Assembly: GCA_032164245.1 (NCBI GenBank) | Contig: JAVMKO010000006.1 | Coordinates: 8,633,001-8,697,000 of the forward strand | Direction of reading: 5' to 3' | Source: Sternotherus odoratus | Lineage: Eukaryota > Chordata > Testudines > Kinosternidae | DNA length: 64,000 nt | Shown: positions 36,226 to 47,152 of the stretch, one piece after another | How positions within the stretch are numbered: the stretch's first letter is position 1 | How the letters are laid out: each line of letters begins with the position of its first letter | Translations under genes and position numbers: made by a program | The notes under the pieces: generated by a model | Database searches by the model: none | Told to the model about the DNA's origin: nothing | Seen by the model: the letters and a program-made list of their open reading frames with translations, nothing else

Positions 36226-38109
36226 AAATGGTCTAATCCGATATGGCACTACTAGGCATGAGGCATGATGGTCCTACTGTTGTACTACCAGAGTTTTCCC
36301 AGGATGCCCTGCCAAAACTCTTGATGCTGAGTCTTGATTGTAGATACATAGATAGGTCTCCAGACCTGTTTATTTGGTACAATTTGTACACAGTCTTTTT
36401 ATGGGGATTAGGAGGGGGTGTGTGGTAATTTGTCTCTCCCCCCACCCCCCATAAAGGGGGGTGGAATTGGGTATGTTTTTGGACAGTTTTTTAAAAATGT
36501 TACACAACTACATTATCTCCCTTTCCCTTTTTAAAGGTAGCTTGTTTCTCTCCACTTTGCCAAAAGAACACATGGCACATCTCCTATGCATAAATGCTGT
36601 AAGGAGAGACTCCCTCAAGCCTGCCAACCATAACTGATCACCTCAGTGCTTGCCTTCCTGCCCCAGATCGTCTTCCTTATTGCCTGTAATGTCTGTAAAA
36701 CATTTTTGTGTTGCTCAGACTGGCTTGTTTTGTAATGCTCCTTGCCTTAAAATTCTACCTACAAGAAGTCTAGACTAGTACAGTAGTCTGTTTCTTTTAA
36801 GATGGTTGTCCAGAATAACTGTAGTAGACTAAGGGCTATCCTTTGGTCTAATAGGAGTGTATGGGGAAGAGGGAGTGTGTATGGTATCTTTTTTTGGGCT
36901 AAGAAATGGAGCTGAATTCCCCCCAAAATTTCACTGCTGATGAATGGAGGAGAGATCTTGGGAGAGAAGTATATATTGTTTTTAACTAGAATTTTTCTGC
37001 TCTACAACCCATTATGCTGTTTGTATGGAGTACTTAATGTATGTTGGAATGATGAATTTTGTAAAAAGGGCACGGTGACCAGAAATAGTTCACTTCACTA
37101 ACTACGAATAATACTTCCTTGATTAATATATTGGTTGTTTTTAAATGCAGAACCTGTTTTCATACTCATGTATCCAACACAGTAAACTATTTAATAACAA
37201 TTTAAAAATGCTGTTTTTTGTGCATTTTTAATTGAATTCCGATTTCCATACAAATGTAGCTTAATACAATCATGAGTTTAAAAAAACCCCTCAAATGAAT
37301 CACCGATTTGTAAAGTAAAAAATTAAGAATCTGAATAAATATATGTAAAATTATACAATTTCTTAAATAATTCTGCATAGATTGTACTTTCTAGTTATTT
37401 GCAAAAAGTAACAAAATTAGTGTAAAGACCATACTTAGTTACAAATCCACATGTTTTAATGTTTATCAACTAATGAGGATTAACTTTTCTTTAGGAAAAT
37501 AATGAAAGCAAATGTAAAATTAGATTAAAATTTATTTAAATCAAGGTTTCCTGGTTGCTGATTTAAAACTTATTTATATAACTTCTATTTAAATCAATCC
37601 ATTCTGCCTCCCTTGTAAATTTTGTATTGCAGTAGAGCGCAAAAGTCCAAATTGTGATTGGAACCCTGTACTAGGTACCAACATGGGTAGTGAGAGATTG
37701 TCCCTGCCCTGAGGAGATTGCAGTCCACACAGAGAATGGAAAGGGAAACCAGATACAGAGAACTGAAGTTGCTTGTCAGTGGTTATATGGATCATTGGCT
37801 CAGTCAGGATTAGAATTCAGTTCTGCTGATTCACTATCCAGTGCCCTAGTAGCCACTATATCAGCTACATCCACAAAATGACTCCAGGTCTCTGCCTCTT
37901 CTGCTCTGTTTTCCCAAATAACATCAGAGTGAAAGTGTCCAGACTCTGACTTTGCTGGTCTGTGGCTTGGAAAAGCTATGAGCCAGCAGTAGAAATGCTG
38001 GAGCTGTTGGTCTGCAGAATCACAGATGGCACTATAGCTGTTTGCGTTTAGAAGATAACTGTAATCATAAGGACTAGAAACATAGCAGTCTTCAGTGAAA
38101 GTTTTAAAC
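36226..38109. other. Intron 1, AT-rich
   Basis: No gene. 37150-37605 has runs like tttaaatcaaggtttcc and tatttaaatcaatcc, resembling a vertebrate miniature element with gattgatttaaat ends. 37640-37870 resembles a diverged MIR/L3-type repeat. Both calls are weak. Confidence 0.4.
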
Positions 38110-38644
38110 CAGGGGTCTCAAACATGCGGCCCTCAGGCCACATGCGGCCCGCCAAGCCTCTTCCCAGGCCTTCCCTGCCCCATTCCAACCCCTTCCCCGA
38201 AGTCCCCACCCCAGCTCCCTGCCCTGAGCCCCCGCCACACCCCACACCCTCCTGCTCTCCGTGCCCTGACCCACCTGCTGCACCCAACTCCCTACTGCAT
38301 CCCTCAGCTCTTGCACCCCACACACCAACTCCCTGCCCTGAGCCCCCTGCCGCACCCTGCACGCCTCCTGCACCTCAACTCCCTGCCCTGAGCCTCTGCC
38401 GCATCCTGCACCCTTTCTGCACCCCTTGGGGGAAGGGAGGGGGCAGTGTTTGGGTGGGGACTTCGGGGAAGGGGTTGGAATGGGGCAGGGAAGGCATGGG
38501 AAGAGGCGGGACAGGGGTTGGGGCCTCATGGAAGGTATGGAGTGAGGCCAGGGTCAGTGAGGGGGGGGTGTCAGTGATGCGGCCCTCGGGTCAATGCAAT
38601 AGTCCTCATGTGGCACTCGTGGTCATTTGAGTCTGAGACCCCTG
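38110..38644. mobile_element. hAT-type element with a long internal palindrome
   Basis: Ends are caggggtctcaaac (38110) and the complement of gtctgagacccctg (to 38644). The flanks ttttaaac (38102-38109) and gcttaaac (38645-38652) match at 6 of 8. Near both ends are tgcggcccgc/atgcggccctcgg blocks. Inside, ccattccaaccccttccccg (about 38180-38200) is complemented by cggggaaggggttggaatgg (about 38463-38482). Long C-rich or G-rich frames here are not genes. Confidence 0.75.
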
Positions 38645-39107
38645 GCTTAAACACTTTGTCAGGGAAAGCATCTTGCTTACTGGTGAATAGGTGAGTACTT
38701 ACATTCAGTAACCTGAATTGCCTTTTGAGTTAAATGTGTTTGTGTGTTTTTGTAACTGTTTAGTGTAGTTGTGTTATGACCTAACCTCACATCAGTCCTG
38801 TCACTTCTTGCCCTTCTCCACACTTTGTCTGTCATCCTTCCTCCTTTACCCATCTGGCTAGGACTCAGATGTTTATCTTGCATCCCAAAGCACTCAGCTC
38901 TCCTATTTTCTACTTGGTCAAAGTGGAATCACAGCTGTGCTGGGTACTCTATATAGTCAGACTTACATAAGTGGATATTAATGCTTCTAATCTAGTGTTT
39001 TTTTAAGTTAGAAGCATAATTAAAATATTACAAAATTTTGGAGCCCCCTTTTTTTGGTGTAGCAGGGTATTGCTTATATTTCTTTTGTTTTGAAAGTCAA
39101 TCATTAA

Positions 39108-39320
39108 CAAGAGACAAGGTGGGTGAGGTAGTATCTTTTATTGGACCGGTTTCTGTTGGTTAGGGAGTCCAGCTTTCGAGCCACAGAAGAGCTCTGTATG
39201 GCTCAAAAGCTGCTCTTTTTCTCACCAGCAGAAGTTGGTTCAATAAAAGATACTACTGCACCCATCTTATCTTGTCTTTCTAATATCATGGGACCAACGA
39301 GGCTACAACTATGCTGCATA
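39108..39320. mobile_element. Penelope-type palindromic end, second family
   Basis: The left arm agacaaggtgggtgaggtag to gaccggtttctgttgg and gctttcgagcc is mirrored in the right arm ggctcaaaagctgctctt to agaagttggttcaataaaag and cttgtctttctaat. The right arm ends gggaccaacgaggctacaac, comparable to the agactaacacggctac tail of the 58.5 kb Penelope copy. caatcattaa flanks it (39098-39107 and 39321-39330). Non-coding. Confidence 0.6.
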
Positions 39321-39631
39321 CAATCATTAATTAAAAGCATGCAAGTTCAAAATCTATTGCCTTGGGCAAACTAATCTTCTATTGTCCTCCCTACACATGT
39401 ATTTATTATACTTTCATTTGTAGAGGGATTTTGTTGTATCTGCTTTGTGTTGAATGATCAGTAATGGCAAAAGCTACATATCCTCATTTTTTCCCCTAAG
39501 CTATATCTGTACTTAATTGTTCAAAATGCTGGATCAAGCAATTTTAGTTGTATTTAAATAGGTACTTGGTGTCTAATTCTTAAATGAATAGCCTTTCTCC
39601 TATAGCAACACATGTATGTGTGCGAGAGAGA

Positions 39632-39882
39632 GGGGGCTAGTCTTCACTATGGGGGAGGGGGGGATCGACTGAAGATATGAACTTCCGCTACATTAATAAC
39701 ATAGCTGAAGTCAGCGTATCTTCAGTCAACTTACTTGCCGTCCTCATGGCGGCGGCGGTCAGCGGCGCGCTCCCCCGTCGACTCCAGCTTGTGCCTCTTG
39801 GCGAGCTGGAGTTCTGGAGTTGACGGGGGCGCTGCTGACGATCGATTTATCGTGTCTTGTTGAGATCTGATAAATCGATTGC
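39632..39882. mobile_element. Harbinger-type miniature element, copy 2 (3' truncated)
   Basis: Same family as 8843-9465 and 50836-51112: ctagtcttcact, tcgactgaagatatgaac, the paired blocks ccccgtcgactcca/tggagttgacgggg, and atcgatttatcg with gataaatcgat. The right terminus is missing. Confidence 0.65.
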
Positions 39883-41157
39883 CAAAAGATCAGCATCCTT
39901 TCTAGACTCTAGCATTACAGTGTTAAGAAAATTGCTTTCTCATAGAATTGCAGTCTTTTTGTATAAAATATTTTCCACAAGAATCCTATGCAAGAGTATC
40001 TCTTAATTACTGCCTCTTGAACAAAATATTTTGATATTCCCCTTTGTATGGGCAATTGTGCATCTTAATTGTTCTTGTAATATAGTATTGTAGGTCCAGA
40101 TGAAATGGGTCCAGAATTGATATTTTATATTAATTTTGCAGAAGGTTCAGCAAAGTTTTGTTCTCTGGTTTCACATGAGCTAAAGTGATAAATTAGCATC
40201 CAGAAAATTGAAGTCTTGAGCAGGTAAGCCGTGGCAATGCAATTGTTAAGCAAAACTAAAAGCTCAGGGAAGCAAAGATGTAGTTTGCCTGTATAATATG
40301 GTTCACTTTTTTAGAGCAAAGTTAATTATATCCCTTAGAGGTGAACTTCAAAATTTCACTCCTGTAAGTACTTTTCGTTTTCTGATGTTAAAAGTAATGC
40401 CTAATACTATAACTGAGAATTTTTTTATTTTGTTTTTGTGCAGTTGACAGCACTTTGAATAGTTAGTTTTTCCATTTTGATTGTACAGTTTCTCTGCCGA
40501 TATAGACTTCCAGCAGTGGTGGAGAAAAAACACCCACAAAACTAATAGGAGTTGTAGGATGACTTGGTGGGACCAGTGTAGGATCTAAAACTATTTTTAA
40601 ACTGAAACGGATCCTTCTTTAATCTTTTAGATTACAAATTGACTGCCTCCTTTAATTCTTGTCAGACTTGATCTTCATATCTGTGTATTTAAGAGAATTC
40701 ATAAATGACTCGAGTCAGTGTTATCGTGTGGAAGGAAGTGTGTAGTCTTGCAGTACGTACTGGGTTGTCAGCCATATTATCCCTAATTTTTTTGGCACAA
40801 CTCCGTTCTGAAAATACAGGTTCAGTGTTTTGTCAGATAAACAGCATAAATAATTGCATATAGTTGGGAGAATACACTTGGGGGCTGACTTGGTCATTCT
40901 TCCCTTGACGGCTTTGTTTTCGCTGATGTCTTTTTTCCTAGTTTGGCTTTCAGCTCAATCCTGCTGACAGTAAAGTTGATGAACATGTGGAGAGGCAGTG
41001 GGAAAGAAAGTGGATTACATATGGTCTGGTATACAGCGAGCTGTTCAGATTTCCAGAGTAAGGGAAGCACAGTTGCAGACACAGCTGGGTGGATATGGAT
41101 TTATTGGATAAGCAGCAGAATTCTTAATTATCCCACTCTATTTGTTCTGCATCTCGG
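39883..41157. other. Intron 1, unique
   Basis: AT-rich; no gene or clear repeat. Confidence 0.45.
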
Positions 41158-42191
41158 GGTATGTCTACACTACGAAATTTGGTCGATTTTATAGAAGTTG
41201 ATTTTAGGAAGCGATTTTATACAGTTGATTGTGTCCATATTAAGCACATTAAGTCGGTGGAGTGCGTCCTCAATACCGTGACTAGCATTGACTCACGGAG
41301 AGATGCACAGTGGGTAGCTATCCCACAGTCCCCGCTGCCCATTGGAATTCTGGGTTAAGTTGTCATGGGTGGTTTTGGGTACATGTGTCGGTCTCCCCTC
41401 CTTCCCTCCCTCCCCCCTTCCATGAAAGCAGTGGCAGACAATCATTTTGCTCCTTTTTTCCTTTGTTATCCATGCAGATGCCATAGCACAGCAAGCATGG
41501 AGCCCACTCAGCTCACTGCTGCTGTTGTGAGCACTGTAAACACCTCATGCATTATCATGCAGTACAGTGAAACCTCCATTTAACGGACTAATTCGGGCAA
41601 GGGGGTGTCCGTTAAATGAAAAAGTCCGTTATTTAATAATAATAAAACAAATGAGCTGTCGGAGAAGCAGCCCGACCGCCACAGGGTCGGGGCGGCAGCT
41701 CCGCAGCCCGCCCACTGCAGGGACCCAGGTGGCAGCCGGGACCCGCCAGCCAGCCCGCCCGGGTCCCGGCTGCTGGGACCCAGGGGGCTGCCGGGAGCCG
41801 GCAGCCAGCCCGCCCGCAGCTGGGACCCCGGCAGCAGCAAGGAGCCGGCAGCCAGCCCGCACGGGTCCCGGCTCCCAGGACCCGCCAGCCAACCCTCCCG
41901 CTGCTGTGACCCGGGCGGCAGCCAGGAGCCAGCAGCCAGCCCGCAAGAAATGGATTTGGGATGCATCAGACTTGCTCAGAAATTTTGTCCGTTGCATCCG
42001 AAGTCCGTTAAATCGAGGTCCGTTAAATCGAGGTTTTACTGTATGTGCAGAACCTGGCTAAGAGACGCCATCAGAAGGATGATTGTGAGGAAGACATGTA
42101 CACAGACTTCCCTGAAAGCATGGAATGGGGCAGTGGGACAGGTTCATACAGTGGAACGCCGATTCTGGGCCCAGCAAACAAGCACAGACTG
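41158..42191 (+). mobile_element. Harbinger 5' fragment (copy A family)
   Basis: Starts ggtatgtctacactacgaaa and matches the left 0.6 kb of copy A through gtggagtgcgtcctcaatac and the transposase start (MEPTQLTAAVVSTVNT at about 41500), to cagcaaacaagcacagactg near 42191, then stops. It is interrupted by a pogo-like element at 41565-42041. Only the first ~65 codons of the transposase are represented, and they are broken. Confidence 0.8.
41565..42041. mobile_element. Pogo/Tigger-type miniature element
   Basis: Ends are cagtgaaacctccatttaac (41565) and the complement of the right end, cagtaaaacctcgatttaac (42041 backwards), differing at two of 20 positions. The target TA lies on both sides (41563-41564, 42042-42043). 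Copy A preserves the empty site tgcagtatgtgcag near 21658-21671. The interior is a GC-rich imperfect array of ccagcccgcccgggtcccgg-type units (41700-41945). Confidence 0.85.
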
Positions 42192-43464
42192 AGTCTGTCT
42201 GCTTCTTTTTCTAGGCATTGCTAATGTTATTTCATGCAGTTATTTAAGGCCAAATTTACTGCTTTAGTTTCTCTGCATTTATACCAATGTAACTATTTGA
42301 AATGGGCAGTGTCAAAGTTGGGTTAATTTGTACACTCAATCATCAGCATCATGATTTAAAAGTAGTTGTATATGGGAATGAGCAAATGTGTTACTCTGTA
42401 ATATCAAAGAAACTCCAGCTCCAATTATATCATTCTCCAGTAACTCATTCTGTGTTTCTATATAAATTCACCTTTTAAAAGATAAACCTCAGATACCTCA
42501 GGATTAGTATGTTTATTTATGTTGACCTATTTGCACACCAGAAGCCTCTTACTTGACTATGATGCAGACAGCCACCTGTAAATCTCCAAGACCTTCAACT
42601 ACAGGAGGAGGAAGTAAGAGATTAGGGAAGATGGGTTCATAAACTAGAGAACTGACTTTCAAGGAAAGAGAAGAGTTGTGAGTTTTCAACCAAGGTGACT
42701 TCTTTGTGCTAACACTGCATAATAATCTCCAATTATTAAGGTTGGCTGCCCAGCAAGGTTCAGCCTCAACAGCTTGTGCAGTAGTCGGTGAACGGCAGAC
42801 TTTTCAGGGTTTAAAGTACTGGGGTTTTAACATTTTGTAGAGGCTCTTTGCTTATAGGATCAATAATTAACTTTTAGGATTGGCAGAACAATGTGTAATG
42901 TAGAATGGCTTTCATTTTTATCACATGCTTATCTTGTTTCTAGCTTTGGTTTTGTGCTCAAGAAGTAGAAGATATCTTCTGTACCTGGGTTTCTTTTATG
43001 CCAAAGCAATGAATGTTTAATCTGTGTGACCTTGGACAGTTGACTTGACCACTCTGTCTCCATATATAAAACAGGGATACTCAATTACCTGAGTCCCATC
43101 TCAACAATCCTGTAAATGTAAAATAGTCTTGTGTGACGCACCAAAATAAATTCTTAAACATGAATTCTTCAAGTGATGGTTCCTATGTGTTCCAAATGTG
43201 GGGATGCATGCACGACACGCACTGGGGCTGTATGATTTTTGTAGCAGTGTCCATTGATCTGCACATGTGTTGTATGTAGCTTTGTGTTTCATTCATGGTT
43301 ATATGAGGCTGTGCAGTCAACACCCCTTCAGTTCCGATGCATGGTTGGAGTTGGAATTCCTGTTCCTCTGTGATTGTGATTTGGACTGTGACGGAATTCT
43401 TCTTTGTTGTATATTGTTTTTATTGTTTTCTTGTATAGTTAGATAGTTAACATTTGGTAGCATA
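42192..43464. other. Intron 1, mostly unique
   Basis: No gene. 43160-43450 (ttcctatgtgttccaaatgt and onward) may be the start of a decayed retroelement continuing to about 43830; see that entry. Confidence 0.4.
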
Positions 43465-43830
43465 AGCGACAGAGTCTTGTAGCACCTTATTCTAACAGAT
43501 CTTGGGGATCATGAGCTTTTGTGGGCTAAGACCCACTTCATCTGATTTGGTAGCATAGTTAGTCTTCTGTTGCCCCAATCGCTGCCCATTTTCCCCCTTG
43601 CAGCTTGCCCAGGGGACTATCCCTTGTATTTCGGAGTTCAAAAACTGTGCTTCATACCCTTGCTCATTTTTCATGAGCGATTAGCACAAATGCTGCCTTT
43701 ACCGCTTGGGGCGGAGGGCGGGAATCCCTCTTCCTGCGAGATCTGTAGATCCTTCCCACCACAGACCTGAAAGGCTTGACTGCTCTGCCTCCGTAAGTTC
43801 CCCATGGAAGTAGGTCTTTGGCCATGTGCA
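43160..43830 (+). mobile_element. Possible decayed DIRS/LTR-type retroelement 5' region
   Basis: The text gatggttcctatgtgttcca followed 430 bases later by a frame with SCEICRSFPPQT resembles what I recall of sauropsid DIRS-like leader and gag zinc-finger regions. The frame has stops at once after that motif. A Penelope-type tail interrupts it at 43465-43545. The assignment is weak. Confidence 0.25.
43465..43545 (-). mobile_element. Penelope-type 3' tail, short insertion
   Basis: 81 bases. It contains gatcatgagcttttgtgggc and taagacccacttcatctga, the reverse of the Penelope-type tail. Perfect 12-base flanking duplication tttggtagcata (43453-43464 and 43546-43557). Confidence 0.75.
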
Positions 43831-45170
43831 CGGTGCAGTCTGAGACTGGCGGACCCAGCAGTGCAGTGCCCTTCGCTGGTGGTGAGTGGTCCTCCTAGCA
43901 TGTCCTGTGCCCTGGATGCGGCAGTACAGTCTGTGCAGGACAAGCCCACGCATTAGAGCAAGTCCCCTCGTGGGCTGCCTCCAAGCCACAGCGTTCCCTC
44001 CTGAGCTGTGCCAGGATGCGCGAGAAGTCGCATGTGGACCATGCTGCACCACCACCTAAGCTTCCCCATTCTGAGGATAAGGCAAAGAAGAGATACGCAC
44101 TGGCTGCCCACACAGGCCAGTCTCCAGGGCACATGCCACCCATGCAGCCAGCATCTCTCTGCCCACCAGTCCTGTTGGCACTGTGGACACCACTGTGCTC
44201 CTCCAGCAATCCTCCAGTTTTCTCCCAGGCTCCTGAACATTTTTAACCCTTTCTTGTAACAGCACACCTTGATTTTCCCTTGTCCGCCTTCTCAGCTGCT
44301 CCCAGTGAAGGGAAACCCCCCCCCCCCCACTCCAGTGAACGAACTGCTTCTCCTGTGTGGGCCCTACCCATCCCTAGGTCACAGGGTTATCAGTGCACTC
44401 TTGGGCACCCCCCCCCCCTTACCCTTCTGTGGGCTCAAGGCATAACAGTTAATTTAGCCACCCCCACCCAGTTCCTAGGGCTCAGGGCATAATTTTCTGC
44501 AGGTTTAAGGGGCCTTTTATAAGTGAAAGAGCCTTGCACAATAATATCCTTAACTTCTATTAACAGTCACCAAAACAGAATACATATGGTAAGCATAGAA
44601 CACTCACCACTCCCGGTGAGGCAGACAAACGTTTCCTGGTGGCCAGATCATCCAAGGCTCCGGCTTCCTGCATGTGTGGTTGGGAGGGTGTTGAGGTCTG
44701 GCAGCTCTGACTTGGCCTGTGTCCTGGAGTTAGGTTCTAAAGAACTTCCTTTTGGACCCCAATTTATACAGTCAAAGCTGAGTCCTGCTTAGCTCTACCT
44801 TAACCAATCATTTAAAACTCAAATCCTACAAACCAGTATTTTTCACCAATCCCAACCCATTTCGAAACAATTCATAAATCAATTAAACCCACCACCTTAG
44901 TTGATTTAAATCTTGCAAAATTAGTGATGTAACAGACAGAAACAACGAAAGAATCAGACAAAAGCCATACAGCTAAGGAATAGAGAAGTAAGGCCCATAA
45001 AGGCAAAACAGTGAAGTAGTATAGGTTTCAGGAGGATAACTGTTGATAAGTGTTTCCTTGCCAGACAGAATGCTATCAAACAAACTTTTATCTTTAAACA
45101 TCTTAAGATCAGTTTCTTTATTTGGTGATGATGGGTACTATTAGGACAGGAGCACCTTCTTAACAGCCTA
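43831..45170. other. Intron 1, possible old retroelement in 44500-45170
   Basis: C runs at 44319-44330 and 44409-44418. 44500-45170 (aaccaatcatttaaaactc, ccagacagaatgctatcaaa) resembles an LTR-retroelement fragment common in turtles, but I could not define its ends. No gene seen. Confidence 0.3.
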
Positions 45171-45435
45171 ATATTACACTGTTTTGATGCAATTTAGATA
45201 GAATGTGAGGATGTGACTTTTTTTCTTAGCTCAGGCTGCTGCTGTCCTGTTGTAGTGGTTGCTCTTGCTGCTTACTAAAGAAAAAGGCCTCAGACCTTAC
45301 AGTGGATTGCCCATACCACTGTCTCCTCTGCTACTGAATGTTTTCTCAGACTGATGCCTTCTCTGAGGTGGAACAGTCCTTTCCCCATTTCCAGGAGAAG
45401 CCGACTCCTGCGCACGGCCGATGTATCCACTAGGG

Positions 45436-45745
45436 CAGCGGTTCTCAACCTGTGGGTCGCAACCCCTTTGGGGGTTGCCGAGCGCTTCCTGAGGGGTCGC
45501 GAGGGGTTTCCGAATTCGGCGGCTTTTCGGTGGACATACCCACTCTCCCGATTCTCCGCCGAAGCGCTTGCGAAAGCGGAAGCAATCACTTCGGCAGAGA
45601 GTCGGGAGCGATCAGAATGTCCATTGAAAAGCCGCGGAATGCGGAAATAATCAATTCGGCGGCTTTTCGGCGGACACACAAGGGTCGTGCCGAGAAGCCG
45701 CTACTGAAAAAAGGGTCGCAGTTCTCACAAGGTTGAGAACCGCTG
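45436..45745. mobile_element. hAT-type miniature element with perfect ends
   Basis: 310 bases. Perfect 15-base inverted ends, cagcggttctcaacc and ggttgagaaccgctg. Perfect 8-base target duplication cactaggg (45428-45435 and 45746-45753). The interior contains diverged repeats of tcggcggcttttcggcgga in both orientations. Its frames on both strands are not genes. Confidence 0.92.
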
Positions 45746-45811
45746 CACTAGGGTATGACCCAGGACCACTGGCTTGGTACCGATACCTTGAGATCTGACA
45801 TACCCTTTTGA

Positions 45812-45927
45812 GTGACCAGACAGCAAGTGTGAAAAATGGGGACAGAGGATGGGAGGTAATAGGCATCTATATGAGAAGTCCCAAATATCGGGACTGTCTC
45901 TACAAAATTGGGACATCTGGTCACCCT
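45812..45927. mobile_element. hAT-type miniature element
   Basis: Left end gtgaccagacagcaagtg; right end gggacatctggtcaccct. The interior is gtcccaaatatcgggactgt. This matches a widespread turtle/crocodile repeat family as I remember it. Short at 116 bases; target duplication not clear. Confidence 0.6.
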
Positions 45928-46587
45928 ACATACCCCTGACCTCCTGGCCATACTGGGACCCTTATCACCGACCCTACATGCTTTCTCAGGCCTCATACCC
46001 CTCTGCCCAGGCTCCTGCAGCAGAACTGTCTGGTTCAGCGGCAGAAGCAGAACTAGAGACTGTACCACAGGTCCTTATGGCCACTTCCTGCTTTCTAGAT
46101 GAAACCCTAATTTCCCCCCTTTGTCTTGCCTCCTGATGATCACAAGTAATACTAGGATCTGCTGCATAGAATTGCACTTGATCTGGGCCTACCCATGGAG
46201 GGAGGTATGGACCTCCCCAACTGTTGGATATTCTCCAACCCCGAAGGCCATCACATGATACCCTGCCCATTAATGATGGCCTCCTGCAGTCTGCATGGGC
46301 GGTCTGTGGCACACTGGCTTCCTTTGCCCCAGCACCCAAATGCAGGTACTTTGTCCCCTCGGGGTGGGGTGGGGGGCAGACTTCTTTTCTCACCTGTCCT
46401 CCACTTTTTTGGTGGTGCACCCGTAAACCAAACAGGCACAACCACACGAACACAGATCTATCCCTCTGGACTGGGCAGCGAAACTCTTCAATCTTCTTGG
46501 TTGGAAGGTCTTCTACTCAGTGGTATTTCATTTTGGTATTGCCAACTACCAGGCTCTGCTAGCAAAGTATGACTTCAGTAACTATAC

Positions 46588-46894
46588 CAGGGGTCGGCAA
46601 CCTTTCAGACGTGGTGTGCCGAGTCTTCATTTCTTAACTGTAATTTAAGGTTTTGTGCGTCAGTAATACATTTTAACATTTTTAGATGGTCTTTTACTAT
46701 AAGTCTTTACATACAACAATAGTTTAGTTATATATTAAAGTAAATAAGGTCTTAACATTTTTTAAGAAGCTTGTTTAAAATTAAATTAAAATGCAGAGCC
46801 ATTTCCAGTGGACAGGACCCCGGCAGTGTGAGTGCCACTGAAAATCAGCTCACGTGCTGCCTTTGGCACCCATGCCATAGGTTGCCTACCCCTG
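46588..46894. mobile_element. hAT-type miniature element
   Basis: 307 bases. Ends caggggtcggcaacc and ggttgcctacccctg are inverted with one mismatch. The flanks aactatac (46580-46587) and aactatgc (46895-46902) match at 7 of 8. AT-rich interior with no transposase. Confidence 0.88.
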
Positions 46895-46925
46895 AACTAT
46901 GCCAACCTTATAGAGTTCCTGGATG

Positions 46926-47152
46926 ACCTGCCGGCAATCTGAGGCTGCAGGGGAGGGGGGGAGCGGGGGTGGGACTCTGGCAACCGGAGATTCTGATGCG
47001 GGCGGCTCAATCCGGCCTGGCCACCCTGTTAGCCGCGCTGCGCTGTGCAGGGGAGGGAAATCCCGGACCTTTTTAGAGTTTCACAAATCCCCCCGGATGC
47101 TATTTATAAAAGCCGGACATGTCCTGGAGAATCCGGACGTATGGTAACCCTA
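46926..47152. mobile_element. Partial miniature element of the GGGTTACCATA family
   Basis: Contains ccggacatgtcctggag, aatccggacgtatgg and the end taaccctag at about 47144-47152, resembling a repeat beginning agggttaccatacgtcc. The left boundary is not identified. Confidence 0.4.

Noticed and set aside
38048..38630. Frames of 98-168 codons on both strands
   Set aside because: They lie in the C- and G-rich halves of a hAT element and are low-complexity Pro/Gly sequences.
41567..42061. 164-codon + frame and overlapping minus frames
   Set aside because: The interior of a pogo-like miniature element; repetitive Ala/Arg/Pro text with no stop by chance of composition.
43895..44492. Several frames of about 70-118 codons on both strands
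   Set aside because: No domain or similarity between copies, and the region looks like decayed repeat DNA with C runs.
45290..45679. 129-codon minus frame
   Set aside because: Overlaps a hAT miniature element with perfect ends and target duplications; no domain seen.
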